A stretch of DNA of 64,000 nt from Nocardioides litoris (GTDB lineage: Bacteria; Actinomycetota; Actinomycetes; Propionibacteriales; Nocardioidaceae): NCBI RefSeq assembly GCF_006346315.1, contig NZ_VDMR01000001.1, positions 186,001 to 250,000 on the forward strand, read 5' to 3'. The notes under the pieces were generated by a model. That model saw nothing but the letters and a program-made list of their open reading frames with translations, did not search any database and had not been told where the DNA came from. Position 1 is the first letter of the stretch. Every line of letters starts with the position of its first letter. Shown here in pieces: positions 50,113 to 57,754 of this stretch. The position numbers and the translations under genes were made by a program.

Positions 50113-50394
50113 ATGTCGGAGATGGAGACGAACGTCATCCGGGTGCGCTACTGGGCCTCGGCCCGGGCCGCGGCCGGCACCGACGCCGAGGACGTCGCCG
50201 TCGACGGCCCCGTCACCCTCGCCGACCTGCGCGCCCGCCTCGCCGAGGCCCACCCCGGTACGACGCTCGCGCGCGTCCTCGACGTCTGCTCGGTGCTGCT
50301 CGGCGACCGGCCGGTCAAGGGGCAGGACCCCGCCACCGTCACCGTCGACCCCGGCACGACGGTGGAGTTCCTGCCGCCCTTCGCCGGCGGCTGA
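50113..50394 (+). CDS. MoaD/ThiS family sulfur-carrier protein
   Basis: 93 residues with a ubiquitin-like fold. VIRVRYWASARAAAGTDAED is the first hairpin, VTLADLRARLAEAHPGTTL the helix and VEFLPPFAGG the C-terminus ending in Gly-Gly, which is adenylated and thiocarboxylated. It may serve molybdopterin, thiamine, or Cys biosynthesis; the sulfurtransferase operon 7 kb away suggests a sulfur link. ATG 50113 is used; ATG 50122 is better placed relative to GAGGGG and may be the true start. It is divergent from glnR. Confidence 0.88.
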   Translation: MSEMETNVIRVRYWASARAAAGTDAEDVAVDGPVTLADLRARLAEAHPGTTLARVLDVCSVLLGDRPVKGQDPATVTVDPGTTVEFLPPFAGG

Positions 50395-50546
50395 GGAGCC
50401 ACGATCGGCCCCGGGTGACGAGTTGTGACCGGGCGGCCGACCGAAGTCCCTCCCGGTGACCGCGCAGAAACCTCGGGGTAATCGCGCGTCCCTACGGTCG
50501 CCGGGCCGGGGTCGTCCGACCCGGGTGGAATCCCGGAGGAGACCCC

Positions 50547-53500
50547 GTGCCCAAGCTGTGCCCGCGCGCCCTGAGCCTCGCCCTGGGTGGCGCGCTCCTC
50601 GCCGCACCCCTGGTCGGCATCGCGCCGTCCCCGGCCCGAGCGGCCGACCCCACCGTCGTCTCGGGCGACGACTGGACCGTGAGCCAGGTGGCCGGTGGCT
50701 ACCAGGTCGTCGTCGACCTCGACACCCCGTTGGCCGTCCGCAGCGACGCGCCCACCGTCGTCGTGGACGGCGCCCCGGTCGGCATCGCGACCGAGGCTGC
50801 CGACGGGCGGTCGCTGTCGGTGTTCACGACCGACCCGGCCGTGCTCGACGCCACCGACGTCAGCCCCGGCTGGGCCAGCGAGGCAGAGACGGCGAGCGCC
50901 TCCCCGTCGGCCCGCACCCTCGAGGTGCCCGCGCAGCAGCGCCGGGCTCGTCGCGCGCTCGACGTCGACCCGGCCGAGCCCGGTGACTACGAGTGGACCG
51001 AGTCGATCTACCTCTTCGGTGACCAGTCCGTGCCGCTGGCCGCGATCGGTGGGATCCGCGGCGAGCTCGAGGGCAAGCTCTACCTGCCCACGACCGGCGG
51101 CCCCCGCCCGACCGTCGTGCTCCTCCACGGCCGCCACACCTCCTGCTACGGCACCGGCCCGAGCAACCCGCTGCGCTGGCCGTGCGCGGTCTCGCCCGAC
51201 AGCACCGACCGCAAGTCGATCCCCAGCTACGCCGGGTACGACGGCACCGCGCGGGCGCTGGCCAGCCGCGGCTACTCGGTGGTCTCCATCTCGGCCAACG
51301 CCATCAACTCCAACGACAACCAGCTCGCCGCCGACCAGGGCGCCCAGGCCCGCGGCCAGCTCGTCCTCGACACCCTCTCCATGCTCGAGAAGGCCACCGC
51401 CGGCGACCCGGTGAGCCACTACGACGCCTGGCAGGACCGCACCCGCACCCTCGACGAGGCCCTCGCCGACGGCACCGCGTCGTACGCCGCCCGCGCGGAC
51501 GGGTTCGTCGGCGGCGCGCCCGAGCTCGACACCGTCACCGCGGCCGACCTGGTCGGCAAGTTCGACCTGAGCACGATCGGCCTCATGGGCCACTCCCGCG
51601 GCGGTGAGGGCGTCACCTCGGCCGCGGTCCTCAACCAGGCGCTGGCGGAGCCGTGGGCGATCGAGTCGGTCCTGCCGCTCGCGCCGGTCGACTTCGGCCG
51701 GATGACGGTGCCGGGCGTGCCGATGAACGTGCTGCTGCCCTACTGCGACGGCGACGTGTCCAACCAGCAGGGCCAGCACCTGCTCGACGACTCCCGCTAC
51801 GCCTTCGGCGACGACGTGCTCCGCGCCGGCACCTGGGTGATGGGCGCCAACCACAACTTCTACAACACGGTGTGGACCCCCGGCCGCTACGCCTACAGCG
51901 TCAGCGACGACTGGTCCGGCAGCACCGCGCGCCGCACCGAGCCGATCTGCGGCACCGACCCGACGGTCGCGGCCACCTCGATCCGGATGACCGCCGCGGA
52001 GCAGTACGCCCAGGGCACGTCGTACATGACGGCGTGGTTCCGGCTGACCCTCGGCGGCGAGACCGCCTTCCTGCCGATGTTCGACGGCACCGGCCAGGTG
52101 CCGGCCGCGCTCGGCGGCGAGGACGTGCGCACCCAGGCCACCGCGCCGTCCTCGGCCCGCTCGACCATCACGACCTTCGAGGCCCCCAGCTCGCTCGTGC
52201 GGACCTTCGGCACCGCCACGGCCACGCCGTGCGCCAGCACCGGTGGCCGGACGACGTCGCAGGTGCTCCCGCCCTGCGCCACCACCCTGGGCACCGCGCA
52301 GGTGCCGCACTGGACCCCGGCCTCCAACGGCGGCAACGTGCCGGCCTCGCCCATGACCCGGATGGCCTGGACCTCCGAGACCGGTGCGGTCCGCGTCACC
52401 GTCCCGGCCGCGCGCCGCGACGCCTCGGGCTTCGAGCGGCTCTCGGTCAAGGTCGCGGCCGACGAGACGGTCACCACCGGCACCGAGCTCACCATGACCG
52501 TCGTCGACGGCGCCGGCGCCACCTGGTCCTCGCCCGTCTCGGCGCTCAACCCGCTGGCGCTGGTCCGGCTCCCCACCTCGGCCAGCACCTCGGCCACCTC
52601 GACGCTGAAGAAGATCGTGCTGCAGCAGGTCAACGTCCCCGTCGCCACCCTGGCCGGGGCCGGCCTCGCCACGACCGACCTGCGCGAGGTGCGCTTCACC
52701 GCCGGCACGGGTGCGGACGGCACGCCGGCCGGGGCGGCGTACCTCTCCGACCTCGCGTTCGAGCGGTCCTCCGTCGGCACGGTCGACAACTCCGCCCGTC
52801 CCGTCGTCGACGTCTTCGCGCCGTCGGTCGACGAGGGCTCGGCGCCCGGGACCTACGACCTCGCGGTCTACCTCGACGGTCCGGCCACGACCCCGGTGAC
52901 GGGCTACGTCTCCCTCCTCGGCTCGAGCACCAACCGGGCCGGCGCCACGATGGAGCGGGTCACCTTCGCCCCCGGCGAGACCTGCGCGGTCGTGACCGCC
53001 GCGATCCAGGGCGACACCGTCGCGAGCACGACCAACGGGTCGGTCGTCAAGGCGAGCGTCATCAACGTCTCCGGCGCCCTGCAGGGCACGCGGGCCATCG
53101 TCAGCACCACCTTCCGCGAGGACGACGGCACCGTGGCCCCCACGACCCCGGCGGGCTCGGAGGCCCCCGCGGTGCTGCCGCCGGTCGGCGTCCCGGCCGC
53201 CGACGTGTGCGCCGAGCGCGAGACAGCCCTCGCCGGTGGTGAGGTCGTCACGGCAGCGACCGCCGCCCCGGGGAGCACGACGCCCGTCAGCGCCGCCGGC
53301 TTCCGCTCCGGCGAGTCGGTGACCTTCGCGGCCGCAGGCATCGCCCCGGTCAACGTCGTCGCCGACGCGACCGGCCTGGCCAGCACCGAGCTGGCCCTGC
53401 CGGCCGACCTCGCCACGGGCCCGCTGCCCGTCACGGCCACGGGCTTCGGCACCGGCCGGGTCGCCGCGGGCACCCTGGGCGTCCGGGGCGCCAGCACCAC

Positions 53501-54338
53501 GACGCTGACCCTCTCGCCGGAGGCGCCGACCCTGCGGACGCCGGTGACGTTGACCGCCACGGTCACCGCCGCCGACACCGCGGGCACCGTGGAGTTCCTC
53601 GACGGCACGACCTCGCTCGGCACGGCCGAGACCGTCGACGGGGTCGCCACGCTGACCGTGCCGGGCTTCGGCGGCGGGGAGCACACCCTCACCGCGGTCT
53701 TCGCCCGCACCGAGAGCACCGAGGGCTCCACCTCGGCCCCGGTCGCCTTCACCCTCGACCCGCGGGCCAGCACCGCCGTGCTGACCGTGGCGCCGGCCCG
53801 GGCCGTCTTCGGCACCCCGGTGACCGTCGACGTCGCCGTCCCCGGCGAGACCGAGGGTGACGTCGCGATGGCGATCGCCGGCCGCTACGTCACCGTTCCG
53901 CTCGACGCCACCGGGCACGCCCGGCTGCCGCTTCCGGCCTCGACCCCGGCCGGTACCTATCCGGTCGCCGCCCGGTTCACCGGCAACGCCGACGCCGCTC
54001 CCTCGGCCGTCGTCACCGGCTCCGTGGTGGTCGCCCCCAAGGCGACGACCACCGCCGTCCGGGCGGCGCGCACCGTGCGCCCGGGCCGTGCCGTCAAGGT
54101 CACGGTCGTCGTCGGGGGCAAGGTCGCCGGTGTGGCCCCGACGGGGCAGGTGACCCTGGAGGTCTCGGGCGCGATGTCCCGGACTCGGGTCAAGGCCCTG
54201 CCGGCCTCGGGCACGGTGACCTTCACCGTCACCGCACCGCGCAACGGGCGCAAGCTGGACCTGCGGGCGTCGTACGCCGCTCGCGGCAGCTACGCCCCGA
54301 GCACCTCGAAGGCCACGGTGGTGCGGATCCGCCGCTGA
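50547..54338 (+). CDS. Large secreted alpha/beta hydrolase with Ig-like repeats
   Basis: 1,263 residues. A signal peptide (LSLALGGALLAAPLVGIAPS, cleaved after ARA at about 32) leads to a ~120-residue N-domain. Residues about 150-540 are an alpha/beta hydrolase: TVVLLHGRHTSCYG, STIGLMGHSRGGEGVTSAAV with nucleophile Ser in GHSRGG, PYCDGDVSNQQGQHLLDDSR as the likely acid segment and VMGANHNFYN as the likely His segment. The middle is beta-rich (Calx-beta-like DVFAPSVDEGSAPGTYDLAV), and the last 400 residues have Big_5/Ig-like repeats (TTTLTLSPEAPTLRTPVTLT, GTVEFLDGTTSLG). No LPxTG anchor, so it should be released. Substrate unknown, perhaps a polyester or polymer. GTG start with GGAGGA. Confidence 0.85.
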   Translation: MPKLCPRALSLALGGALLAAPLVGIAPSPARAADPTVVSGDDWTVSQVAGGYQVVVDLDTPLAVRSDAPTVVVDGAPVGIATEAADGRSLSVFTTDPAVLDATDVSPGWASEAETASASPSARTLEVPAQQRRARRALDVDPAEPGDYEWTESIYLFGDQSVPLAAIGGIRGELEGKLYLPTTGGPRPTVVLLHGRHTSCYGTGPSNPLRWPCAVSPDSTDRKSIPSYAGYDGTARALASRGYSVVSISANAINSNDNQLAADQGAQARGQLVLDTLSMLEKATAGDPVSHYDAWQDRTRTLDEALADGTASYAARADGFVGGAPELDTVTAADLVGKFDLSTIGLMGHSRGGEGVTSAAVLNQALAEPWAIESVLPLAPVDFGRMTVPGVPMNVLLPYCDGDVSNQQGQHLLDDSRYAFGDDVLRAGTWVMGANHNFYNTVWTPGRYAYSVSDDWSGSTARRTEPICGTDPTVAATSIRMTAAEQYAQGTSYMTAWFRLTLGGETAFLPMFDGTGQVPAALGGEDVRTQATAPSSARSTITTFEAPSSLVRTFGTATATPCASTGGRTTSQVLPPCATTLGTAQVPHWTPASNGGNVPASPMTRMAWTSETGAVRVTVPAARRDASGFERLSVKVAADETVTTGTELTMTVVDGAGATWSSPVSALNPLALVRLPTSASTSATSTLKKIVLQQVNVPVATLAGAGLATTDLREVRFTAGTGADGTPAGAAYLSDLAFERSSVGTVDNSARPVVDVFAPSVDEGSAPGTYDLAVYLDGPATTPVTGYVSLLGSSTNRAGATMERVTFAPGETCAVVTAAIQGDTVASTTNGSVVKASVINVSGALQGTRAIVSTTFREDDGTVAPTTPAGSEAPAVLPPVGVPAADVCAERETALAGGEVVTAATAAPGSTTPVSAAGFRSGESVTFAAAGIAPVNVVADATGLASTELALPADLATGPLPVTATGFGTGRVAAGTLGVRGASTTTLTLSPEAPTLRTPVTLTATVTAADTAGTVEFLDGTTSLGTAETVDGVATLTVPGFGGGEHTLTAVFARTESTEGSTSAPVAFTLDPRASTAVLTVAPARAVFGTPVTVDVAVPGETEGDVAMAIAGRYVTVPLDATGHARLPLPASTPAGTYPVAARFTGNADAAPSAVVTGSVVVAPKATTTAVRAARTVRPGRAVKVTVVVGGKVAGVAPTGQVTLEVSGAMSRTRVKALPASGTVTFTVTAPRNGRKLDLRASYAARGSYAPSTSKATVVRIRR

Positions 54339-54352
54339 CCCCGCCCACCACG

Positions 54353-54386
54353 GGAGCCCGGACCGACGCACGTCGGTCCGGGCTCC
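54353..54386 (+). terminator. Terminator after the secreted hydrolase gene
   Basis: A perfect 15 bp stem (GGAGCCCGGACCGAC and its complement) with loop GCAC lies 14 bp after the stop codon. It insulates the following thioredoxin-like gene. Confidence 0.85.
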
Positions 54387-54428
54387 TGCGCGTGGGAACA
54401 AGCCTGCGCACCGACCCGTTCACCCGAC

Positions 54429-54857
54429 GTGAGCACGGGTGCGTACGTCGTCGTGGCCGCCGTGGTCCTCGCCGTGGCGTTCGGCCTGTGGCGGCGGCAT
54501 ACCGACGGGAGGTTCGGAGCGGTGGGTGCGAACGAGTCGCAGGAGCACTCGGTCCTGGCGGGCACGCCCTGGCAGGACGACCTGGGGGAGCGGGCGACGC
54601 TGCTGCAGTTCTCGAGCGCGTTCTGCGCGCCGTGCCGCACCACCCGCGTGGTCCTGGCCGACGTCGCGACCCAGCACGACGGGGTGGCGCACGTCGAGGT
54701 CGACGCCGAGAAGCACCTCGACCTCGTGCGCACGCTGGGCATCACGCGGACCCCCACGACGATCGTGCTCGACCCCGCCGGTCGCGAGCTGGGTCGGGCC
54801 TCGGGTGCCCCGACCCGGGAGCAGGTCCTGCGTTCCCTGCCCGGCGGAGCCGCCTGA
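54429..54857 (+). CDS. Membrane-anchored thioredoxin-like protein
   Basis: 142 residues. The first 22 residues are a membrane anchor (AYVVVAAVVLAVAFGLWRRH). The thioredoxin fold follows: ATLLQFSSAFCAPCRTTRVV with the CAPC active site (about 66-69), VEVDAEKHLDLVRTLGITRT and the cis-Pro in RTPTTIVLDPAG. Likely an extracytoplasmic or membrane-proximal disulfide oxidoreductase. Similar proteins often precede DUF4395 and sulfurtransferase genes in actinobacteria; here the kinase cassette separates them. GTG start. Confidence 0.87.
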   Translation: MSTGAYVVVAAVVLAVAFGLWRRHTDGRFGAVGANESQEHSVLAGTPWQDDLGERATLLQFSSAFCAPCRTTRVVLADVATQHDGVAHVEVDAEKHLDLVRTLGITRTPTTIVLDPAGRELGRASGAPTREQVLRSLPGGAA

Positions 54858-54861
54858 GACC

Positions 54862-54867
54862 TACGAT
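54862..54867 (+). promoter_or_regulatory. -10 element of the kinase cassette (TACGAT)
   Basis: TACGAT lies 6 bases before the GTG start of the HprK-like gene. This spacing places the transcription start at or near the start codon, so the mRNA would be leaderless and the cassette has its own promoter, separate from the thioredoxin gene. Confidence 0.5.
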
Positions 54868-54873
54868 CACGAG

Positions 54874-55623
54874 GTGATCGAGGTGCCCCTGCGGGTGATG
54901 GACACCCGTGTCGTGGCCGAGGTCTCGGGCGACGCGGCCGAGGTGTTCGCCGCCGACGTGCGCCGGGCCTGGACCCGCTGCCTCGACGACGACGACGCCC
55001 CGGGCGAGCCCGACGTCCGGGTGCCGGCGGTCCTCGACGACGAGGCCGGGCTGCTCCAGGCGATGGACGCCCTGTCGCCGGCCGTCACCGTGGCCGCGAT
55101 CGGCCACCAGGCGGGGCAGGTGCTGATGCTCCACGCGGCCGGCCTGGCCGACGCCGAGGGCCGCACGGTCGCGCTGGTCGGGCCCAGCGGCACGGGCAAG
55201 ACCACGGCCTCGCGCCACCTCGCCACCCGGCTGGGCTACGTCACCGACGAGACCGTGGCGGTCCGGGCCGACGGCTCGATCGCGGCCTACCCCAAGCCGC
55301 TCTCGGTGCGCCTCGACGGTGACGTCTTCAAGACCCAGGTGGCGGTCGACGACCTCGGCGCCACGCCCGAGCGGCCCCACCTGCACCGGGTGGTCGTGCT
55401 GCGGCGCGACGGCGCCGAGGAGGCGTGGGTCGAGGACGTGCCGCTGCTCGAGGCCATGGCCACCGTGGCCACCGAGACCTCCTACCTGGCCCGCATGGAG
55501 CAGCCGCTGCACCACCTGGCCGAGGTGCTGGAGGCCCGGGGCGGCCTGCGGGTCCTGCACTACCGCGACGCCGACCAGCTGGGGCCGATGGTCGACGCGC
55601 TGCTGGCCGAGGACGGGGCGTGA
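54874..55623 (+). CDS. HprK-like serine kinase
   Basis: 249 residues. The P-loop is LVGPSGTGKTTASRHLA at about 103-119, preceded by LMLHAAGLADAEGRTVA, which is the usual N-terminal lead-in of HprK-related kinases (LHAAGV...). Then LGYVTDETVAVRADGSIAAY and PKPLSVRLDG match the segment after the P-loop in these kinases. They phosphorylate a Ser, and in some lasso-peptide clusters (paeninodin, pseudomycoidin) they phosphorylate the C-terminus of the peptide. It is first of four genes (kinase, PqqD-like, nucleotidyltransferase, PqqD-like), 7 bp before the second. The target is unknown. Confidence 0.8.
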   Translation: MIEVPLRVMDTRVVAEVSGDAAEVFAADVRRAWTRCLDDDDAPGEPDVRVPAVLDDEAGLLQAMDALSPAVTVAAIGHQAGQVLMLHAAGLADAEGRTVALVGPSGTGKTTASRHLATRLGYVTDETVAVRADGSIAAYPKPLSVRLDGDVFKTQVAVDDLGATPERPHLHRVVVLRRDGAEEAWVEDVPLLEAMATVATETSYLARMEQPLHHLAEVLEARGGLRVLHYRDADQLGPMVDALLAEDGA

Positions 55624-55630
55624 GCGGCCG

Positions 55631-55894
55631 ATGCACGTGACCCGCACCCCCTGGACCGACTGGTACGTCGACGGCGACCGCTCGGCGGTGTTCGTCGACG
55701 GCGAGGTGCTCGTGCTCTCGGAGCTGGCGACCGAGGTGCTGCACCACGTCGCCCCCGACGCCGGCGCGGACCTCGCGGCCCTGGCCGAGGCGCTCACCGC
55801 CGCGTTCGGCGCGCCGCCCGACGGCGACGCCACGGCAGCCACCGAGGGCGTGGTGCGCGAGCTCGCCGACCGCGGCGTCCTGGCCGTCTCGTGA
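55631..55894 (+). CDS. PqqD-like protein (possible RiPP recognition element)
   Basis: 87 residues. The N-terminus is WTDWYVDGDRSAVFVDGEVL, then LVLSELATEVLHHVAPDAG and a helical tail with ALTAAFGAPPDGD and VVRELADRGVLAV. The beta-hairpin plus winged-helix pattern, with LNxxa-type centre replaced by LSELATEVL, is that of PqqD-family proteins, which bind leader peptides in RiPP pathways. It overlaps the nucleotidyltransferase gene by 4 bp (GTGA). The relation is from pattern reading only. Confidence 0.7.
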   Translation: MHVTRTPWTDWYVDGDRSAVFVDGEVLVLSELATEVLHHVAPDAGADLAALAEALTAAFGAPPDGDATAATEGVVRELADRGVLAVS

Positions 55895-56796
55895 CCGACG
55901 CGCCCTCGCTCACCCTCGACGAGGGCGTCGAGCTCGGCTACGCCCTCGTCCTGCGGGTCGCGGCCGACGCCGGCGTACGCGCCCTGCCCATCAAGGGGCC
56001 GGTCCTCTCCCGGCAGGGGCTGCGGGCGCACCGCTCGTCGGCCGACGTCGACGTGCTCGTCGACCCGGCTGGCCTCCCGCGGGTGCAGGCCGCCCTCGAG
56101 GCGATCGGCTGGCACGACGACGGGTTCTACGACACCCCGGGCATCGTGCCGTGGCACTCGGTCAACCACCGCCACCCGCAGTGGCCGTGCGAGGTCGACC
56201 TGCACCACTGGTTCCCGGGCTTCCTGGCCGACCCCGGCGTCGTCTTCGACGTCCTGTGGGCCCGTCGTACGACGGTCGAGCTGGCCGCCCGGTCGATCGA
56301 CGCCCCCGACGTGGTGGCCCACGCCGCGATCATCGCGCTCCACCACCTGCGCGACGGCCACGACACCTACAAGCAGGGCCTGCTCGTCGACCTCGCCGCG
56401 GTCGTCGCGGGCTGGACCGACGACCGGCGTGACGACCTCGCCCGGCTTGCCGCCGCGACGGGGGCGAGCCACGCGCTGGCGCCCTTCCTGCAGCAGGTGG
56501 GCGTGCCGGTCCTCGCCGCGACCGTGCCGCTGGCCATCCCCACCCGCGACTGGGACCTGCGCTCGCAGACCCACACGACCGAGGTCTTCCCGTGGCTGGT
56601 CGGCCTCAGCCGCACGCCGTGGCACCGTCGGCCCGCTTTCGTGTGGCAGGCCTGGCGCACCGGTGACCAGGCCGTCCGCCGGGCAGGCGAGTCCGACCGC
56701 CGCGCGGTGGCCGCCGCCCGCCGGGCCCGGCTGCGCCGGGCCGCCCGGGCGATGCCGGACGCGGTGCGCGAGTACCGGAGGCTGCGCCGTGGTTGA
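55891..56796 (+). CDS. Nucleotidyltransferase family protein (NTP_transf_5 type)
   Basis: 301 residues. Features of the family: LPIKGPVLSRQGLRAHRSSA followed by DVDVLVDPAGLPRVQAALEA, the GxS/DxD-type nucleotide-binding element of polymerase-beta-like folds, then HPQWPCEVDLHHWFPGF with a third acidic residue, and LHHLRDGHDTYKQGLLVDLA. In pseudomycoidin-type lasso clusters a related enzyme adds hexoses or nucleotides to the phosphate made by the HprK-like kinase. Here it follows such a kinase directly. No substrate peptide is visible. The C-terminus is very Arg-rich. Confidence 0.8.
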   Translation: MTDAPSLTLDEGVELGYALVLRVAADAGVRALPIKGPVLSRQGLRAHRSSADVDVLVDPAGLPRVQAALEAIGWHDDGFYDTPGIVPWHSVNHRHPQWPCEVDLHHWFPGFLADPGVVFDVLWARRTTVELAARSIDAPDVVAHAAIIALHHLRDGHDTYKQGLLVDLAAVVAGWTDDRRDDLARLAAATGASHALAPFLQQVGVPVLAATVPLAIPTRDWDLRSQTHTTEVFPWLVGLSRTPWHRRPAFVWQAWRTGDQAVRRAGESDRRAVAAARRARLRRAARAMPDAVREYRRLRRG

Positions 56797-57070
56797 GGTC
56801 GTGCGTCGCGCGACCGAGGTGGCGTGGGTCGAGTCCGCCGACCGGGTGGTCGTGTGCCGGCTCGACGAGCCGGGTGCCGACCCGCTGGTGCTGGCCGGGA
56901 GCGCCGCCGTGCTGTGGCTCGCGCTCGGTGACGGGCTCGCGCTGGACGCGCTCGTGGCCGAGGCCGCCGCGGCGTACGACGAGAGCCTGGACGTCGTGGG
57001 GCCCGGTGTGCGAGCGTGGGTCGACCAGGCCGTCGAGTCCCACATCGTGGACCTCGCGTCCGCGGAATGA
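56789..57070 (+). CDS. Second PqqD-like protein
   Basis: 93 residues from GTG, overlapping the previous gene by 8 bp. VVEVVRRATEVAWVESADRV and VVCRLDEPGADPLVLAGSAA form the beta part, VLWLALGDGLALDALVAEAA the helical part and VRAWVDQAVESHIVDLAS the tail. This follows the same PqqD-type layout as the 87-residue gene two positions upstream but is clearly divergent. Two different PqqD-like proteins in one four-gene operon suggest two different ligands or a heterodimer. Function inferred only. Confidence 0.65.
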   Translation: MVEVVRRATEVAWVESADRVVVCRLDEPGADPLVLAGSAAVLWLALGDGLALDALVAEAAAAYDESLDVVGPGVRAWVDQAVESHIVDLASAE

Positions 57071-57102
57071 GACCCGGGCGGGAATGAACCGCGCCGCGTC
57101 CG

Positions 57103-57108
57103 TACTGT
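57103..57108 (+). promoter_or_regulatory. -10 element of the sulfur operon (TACTGT)
   Basis: TACTGT lies 7 bp upstream of the GTG of the leader peptide, so the transcript should start at the leader's first codon (leaderless). Confidence 0.55.
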
Positions 57109-57115
57109 TCAGGGT

Positions 57116-57193
57116 GTGTCGACGACCTGGCTGACCAAGCGCCGCGCGGTGGACCACTGCCGCACGCGCTCGGCGCTGTGTCGCGCCCGCTGA
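57116..57193 (+). CDS. Cys-containing leader peptide of the sulfurtransferase operon
   Basis: 25 residues: VSTTWLTKRRAVDHCRTRSA followed by LCRAR. It has the form of the actinobacterial putative leader peptides found upstream of sulfur-metabolism genes (LTKRR..D.CR...ALCR), with two Cys near the end. Translation probably begins on a leaderless mRNA. The stop codon TGA lies inside the 5' arm of a hairpin (57190-57233). Ribosome position at the Cys codons would therefore decide whether the hairpin forms, so low Cys-tRNA could change expression of the downstream genes. Known from mycobacteria as Cys-responsive attenuation; here inferred from sequence. Confidence 0.75.
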   Translation: MSTTWLTKRRAVDHCRTRSALCRAR

Positions 57194-57233
57194 CGCCTCA
57201 GCCCGACGCCCCGCCTCGCGGGGCCCCCGTCAG
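57190..57233 (+). promoter_or_regulatory. Attenuator-type hairpin overlapping the leader stop codon
   Basis: Outer stem CTGACG (57190-57195) with CGTCAG (57228-57233), inner stem GCCCCG (57208-57213) with CGGGGC (57219-57224). The outer arm contains the leader's TGA. The ribosome site of the next gene (CAGGAGAG, 57243-57250) is just downstream. The fold fits attenuation of the DUF4395-sulfurtransferase operon. Confidence 0.6.
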
Positions 57234-57255
57234 CCACTCCCGCAGGAGAGCAGTC

Positions 57256-57729
57256 ATGTCCGCACCGACCCAGGTGCCCGCCCCGGCTCGGGGCATCGAC
57301 CCGCGTGGTCCGCAGTTCACCGCCTCGGTCACCGCCGTGGTGCTCGCGGTGGTGCTGCTGGCCCCCGAGCCGGTCGCGCTGGTGCTGCTCGTCGTCCAGG
57401 CCCTGCTGTTCGGCTCGGGCGCCCTGGCCGGGGTGCAGCGCACGCCGCTCGCCTGGGTCTTCCGCACCGCCGTCCGGCCGCGGCTCGCCGCCCCCGACCA
57501 CCTCGAGGACCCGGCGCCGCCGCGCTTCGCGCAGGCCGTCGGCCTGGGCTTCGCGGTCCTCGGCCTCGTCGGCCTGGTGGCCGGCGTACCGGCCCTGTTC
57601 TACGTCGCCACCGGCGCCGCGCTCGTCGCCGCCCTGCTCAACGCGGCCTTCGCGTTCTGCCTGGGCTGCGAGGTCTACCTGCTCGTCCGTCGCACCACCC
57701 ACCGCGGCTCCGTCGCCGCATCCCACTGA
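57256..57729 (+). CDS. DUF4395 membrane protein
   Basis: 157 residues with about four membrane helices. GIDPRGPQFTASVTAVVLAV near the start and RTPLAWVFRTAVRPRL and FAFCLGCEVYLLVRR (a Cys-containing C-terminal helix) are typical of DUF4395. The family commonly sits in operons with thioredoxin-like and rhodanese genes and may transport or handle a sulfur compound; function unknown. ATG start with AGGAGAG upstream, after the attenuator. It is first of the three-gene sulfur operon. Confidence 0.85.
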   Translation: MSAPTQVPAPARGIDPRGPQFTASVTAVVLAVVLLAPEPVALVLLVVQALLFGSGALAGVQRTPLAWVFRTAVRPRLAAPDHLEDPAPPRFAQAVGLGFAVLGLVGLVAGVPALFYVATGAALVAALLNAAFAFCLGCEVYLLVRRTTHRGSVAASH

Positions 57730-57754
57730 CCCCGAAGGAAAGGCACCACACCAC

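Noticed and set aside
50148..54401. 1,417-codon open frame on the minus strand opposite the secreted hydrolase
   Set aside because: It is a shadow: Arg/Gly/Ala-rich sequence with no motifs, caused by high-GC codons on the real strand, where the hydrolase has a signal peptide, active-site motifs and a good ribosome site.
57084..57134. 17-codon ATG frame (MNRAASVLFRVCRRPG) overlapping the leader peptide
   Set aside because: The ATG precedes the likely transcription start and the frame lacks the leader-peptide pattern; the GTG frame at 57116 fits the known family.
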